Of a DNA stretch of 64,000 nt, positions 62,105 through 64,000 are shown one piece after another (position 1 is the stretch's first letter; every line of letters starts with the position of its first letter). The translations under genes and the position numbers were made by a program. This DNA comes from Vicia villosa (lineage: Eukaryota > Streptophyta > Magnoliopsida > Fabales > Fabaceae): positions 14,630,497 to 14,694,496 of the forward strand of contig NC_081182.1 of the NCBI RefSeq assembly GCF_029867415.1, in the 5' to 3' direction. The notes beneath the pieces are model-generated. The model worked only from the letters and a program-made list of their open reading frames with translations. It ran no database searches and was not told where the DNA came from.

Positions 62105-62540
62105 AATCCAACAAAAATAGTTAGCCTCAACCTTGGGCTTCATACAAGGCACCAAAACAATAAAACTCCCCTGTTAATAGTCAGCCTCAACCTTGGGCAT
62201 TGTACAAGGCAGATAATAGAGTCTCCCCAGTGAGTCCTTCATCATTCAGGTAGCCACAACCTTGGGCTTTGTACAAGGCAGATAAACCATACTTCATATG
62301 TCAAAGATTCCTAACATCTAGGATCTTTTCCCTATTAGAGTCATTCATACTCAGTCAGCCACAACCTTGGGCTTTGTACAAGGCAGAAAATAATATTTTT
62401 TCTAGCTAGAGTCAGCCGCAATTCTGGGCCTTGTACAGAATACAAAAATTCCTTGTAATTAACCCCCATTGGAGTTATCTCCTAGAGTCAATAAATAATA
62501 CATCAATCAAAAGCCTCAAGCTTGGGCCTCATTCAAGCCA
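62105..62540 (+). repeat. Short repeat array: caaccttgggctttgtacaa units
   Basis: Six copies of gtcagccacaaccttgggct and ttgtacaaggca variants between 62,105 and 62,540, spacing 55-95 bp, sitting directly after the preceding array; related looser copies start near 61,440. Confidence 0.85.
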
Positions 62541-63475
62541 GCTAAAAAATCAAATCTTTTATACAGTAGATAGACATAGCTTATCTCTATAGAGAGATCT
62601 TTCCTCTATCTCACCATATTCAAACAAACAAACACTACATTTCATTTTAATCAAGTCTCCCATTTATGATTTTGAAAGGTATGAGCTGGCAGTAAAACCC
62701 AGACATGTGGTAACTTTCCCTAATTTGGACGAGCATCTTTCTTTCATTTAAGAGATACTAGCATACTTGCAAACACACAAGTAAGGTCACTCTCTTAATG
62801 AAATGAATTCAATCATTCTGTCACTCTTTAAAATGTTTGTGGTGGAATAGTAGAAATACCTCTCTATAAAGATGACTTCATGTCTCTTTACTGTAAACAG
62901 AGATTTAATTCAAGCTTCAAGCAAGGCACCCAAAAATAATTAATAATTAATTAGTTCCCCAAACTACATTAAGCTCTGACTTCCATTAGGGATATGTAGG
63001 CATGAGGTTCACAAGGAATCTCAGCGAGCTAATAAAATACCAAAAATAGTCAGTCAGTCTGTCTGTCTGTCTTTCTTTTATTTAATTCAATTCCTTCTCC
63101 TAACACAAAGGAGAAACTTTCCCAATAATCATTAGCAAACACAAACACAAATGACACAGAGAAGGTTTCTGTAGAGTACTACAGATATGTAGGGTGTTTA
63201 AACACTTCCCTATGTATAACCGACCTCCCGGACTCCAGAATTTCTAGTCTAGGTGAATCCCCACACTTAGCAAACTCCTAGGGTTTAGTTGAGATCTTTT
63301 TTTCCCTTTCCTACTCGTAGGACAATAAGAAAGTTCGTGTGATATCGTAGGAAGAACTGAAACAAAATTCATCCCACCACGGGCGCATTCTCCTTCCAAA
63401 TTTCGCGTGAAGGGTCTAGCGTGCCGTCCTCCCAAGTGAAACGGGGAGGTAAAAAAAACGACAACCACAGAAAAA

Positions 63476-63493
63476 TGGCGACTCTGCCGGGGA
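63476..63493 (+). other. Primer binding site of the Ogre-like element
   Basis: tggcgactctgccgggga, six bases after the LTR end, matches the site of the left gypsy element except for one base. Confidence 0.85.
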
Positions 63494-64000
63494 ATTAAGT
63501 GTTAAAAACCTTGGTTTTTCATCCAAACCAATGGTTGACCTGTTGCTGGTCCAGCCCCAATGAGGAATTAGGGATGCCAAATTCCCCCTCAAACAAGAGA
63601 GGTCATGCCTAACCTCTGTGTCATTTCATGTGTTTGCTGCATTTATATTTGTTTATTTTGTTTATTCTGTATCGGGAAAGGGCTTGATTCCCCCTTGTGG
63701 TGAGAAATCCTATACCCGGATTTGAGTGCAACATAAGATAGGATGGAGGATGTCTTCCCGGTGAAGACCCTCTAATCTTGGTTCACAATTCTACTCTTGG
63801 GATTTGCCTGGCTGGTTGTGATTAACTGCGCCACTGCATTTCGAGACTGATTTGTACCAGGAGGACCTAGAAACACATTAACCCCACTTAAAGCCTTTTT
63901 TAGGACGTAGAGCGGTGATTATGAAAGTAATTGTCACGCAGATACTACACTCCGAGAAAACTCTCTTATAGATACCAGTCAACGTATCTTTAAGGTTGAG
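63494..64000 (+). mobile_element. Leader region of the Ogre-like element, continues beyond the window
   Basis: About 500 bp of non-coding leader after the primer site. No gag start is reached before the window ends. Confidence 0.7.

Larger units (their letters stand above)
57711..63469 (+). repeat. 5' LTR (about 5.76 kb) of an Ogre-like Ty3/gypsy retrotransposon
   Basis: It begins TGTCATACCCTAATTTTTGA, a common start of legume Tat/Ogre LTRs, and ends CAACCACA six bases before a TGGCGACTCTGCCGGGGA primer site. The length of about 5,759 bp is in the range known for Ogre elements, which have the longest plant LTRs. A TATA box sits at 59,253. The downstream part carries two tRNA-like modules and several families of short dispersed repeats. 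Because only one LTR and the leader are in the window, the partner LTR and coding region must lie to the right. Confidence 0.85.

Overview
The window is nuclear plant DNA. GT-AG introns, TATA boxes, a plant-type GH17 glucanase, a plant receptor-like kinase and dense plant LTR retrotransposons and MITEs all point that way. The retroelements (a SIRE/Maximus-like Ty1/copia element and Tat/Ogre-type Ty3/gypsy elements with kilobase-long LTRs and a TGGCGACTCTGC-type primer site) resemble those of large-genome legumes of the pea/vetch/clover group. That placement is an inference from family resemblance, not a species call.

Layout. 1-18,699 is a minus-strand SIRE-like copia element whose 3' LTR lies off the left edge. 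A young non-autonomous Tat/Ogre-like element (5,663-17,414, minus strand) is inserted in its primer binding site. The copia element itself sits in an older copia relic (18,700-20,937, plus strand), giving a three-level nest. 21,177-23,907 is a complete five-exon gene for a secreted endo-1,3-beta-glucanase with an X8/CBM43 domain. 24,480-27,740 is a decayed L1-type LINE with a later insertion, followed by a short TRIM-like LTR. 28.9-31.6 kb is AT-rich and holds a foldback element around a TAA microsatellite. 31,650-32,905 is a complete three-exon 2-oxoglutarate/Fe(II) dioxygenase gene of AOP type. 33-39.4 kb holds foldback elements, MITEs and unrecognised sequence. 39,430-42,090 is a complete seven-exon receptor-like kinase gene. 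42.3-53.1 kb is MITE-rich: two hAT-type elements with 8-bp target duplications, a Tourist/Harbinger-like element with TTA duplication, and a block of decayed open frames. 53,163-56,255 is a transposon-like unit with a broken plant-mobile-domain gene, imperfect terminal inverted repeats and arrays of near-perfect palindromes. 56,549-57,368 is a second Tourist-like element. 57,711-64,000 is the 5' LTR (about 5.76 kb), primer site and start of the leader of a plus-strand Ogre-like element that runs off the right edge.

The three intact genes (all minus strand) are unrelated in function and look like ordinary single genes in a transposon-rich neighbourhood; nothing suggests an operon or biosynthetic cluster. 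The most notable structures are the palindrome-flanked mobile-domain unit, the displaced primer-site/leader copy outside the 3' LTR of the young gypsy element, the tRNA-like modules inside the large LTR, and the repeated pairing of MITE/foldback elements with internal microsatellites. Exon boundaries were worked out by hand from splice signals, reading phase and family resemblance; no database search or alignment program was run.
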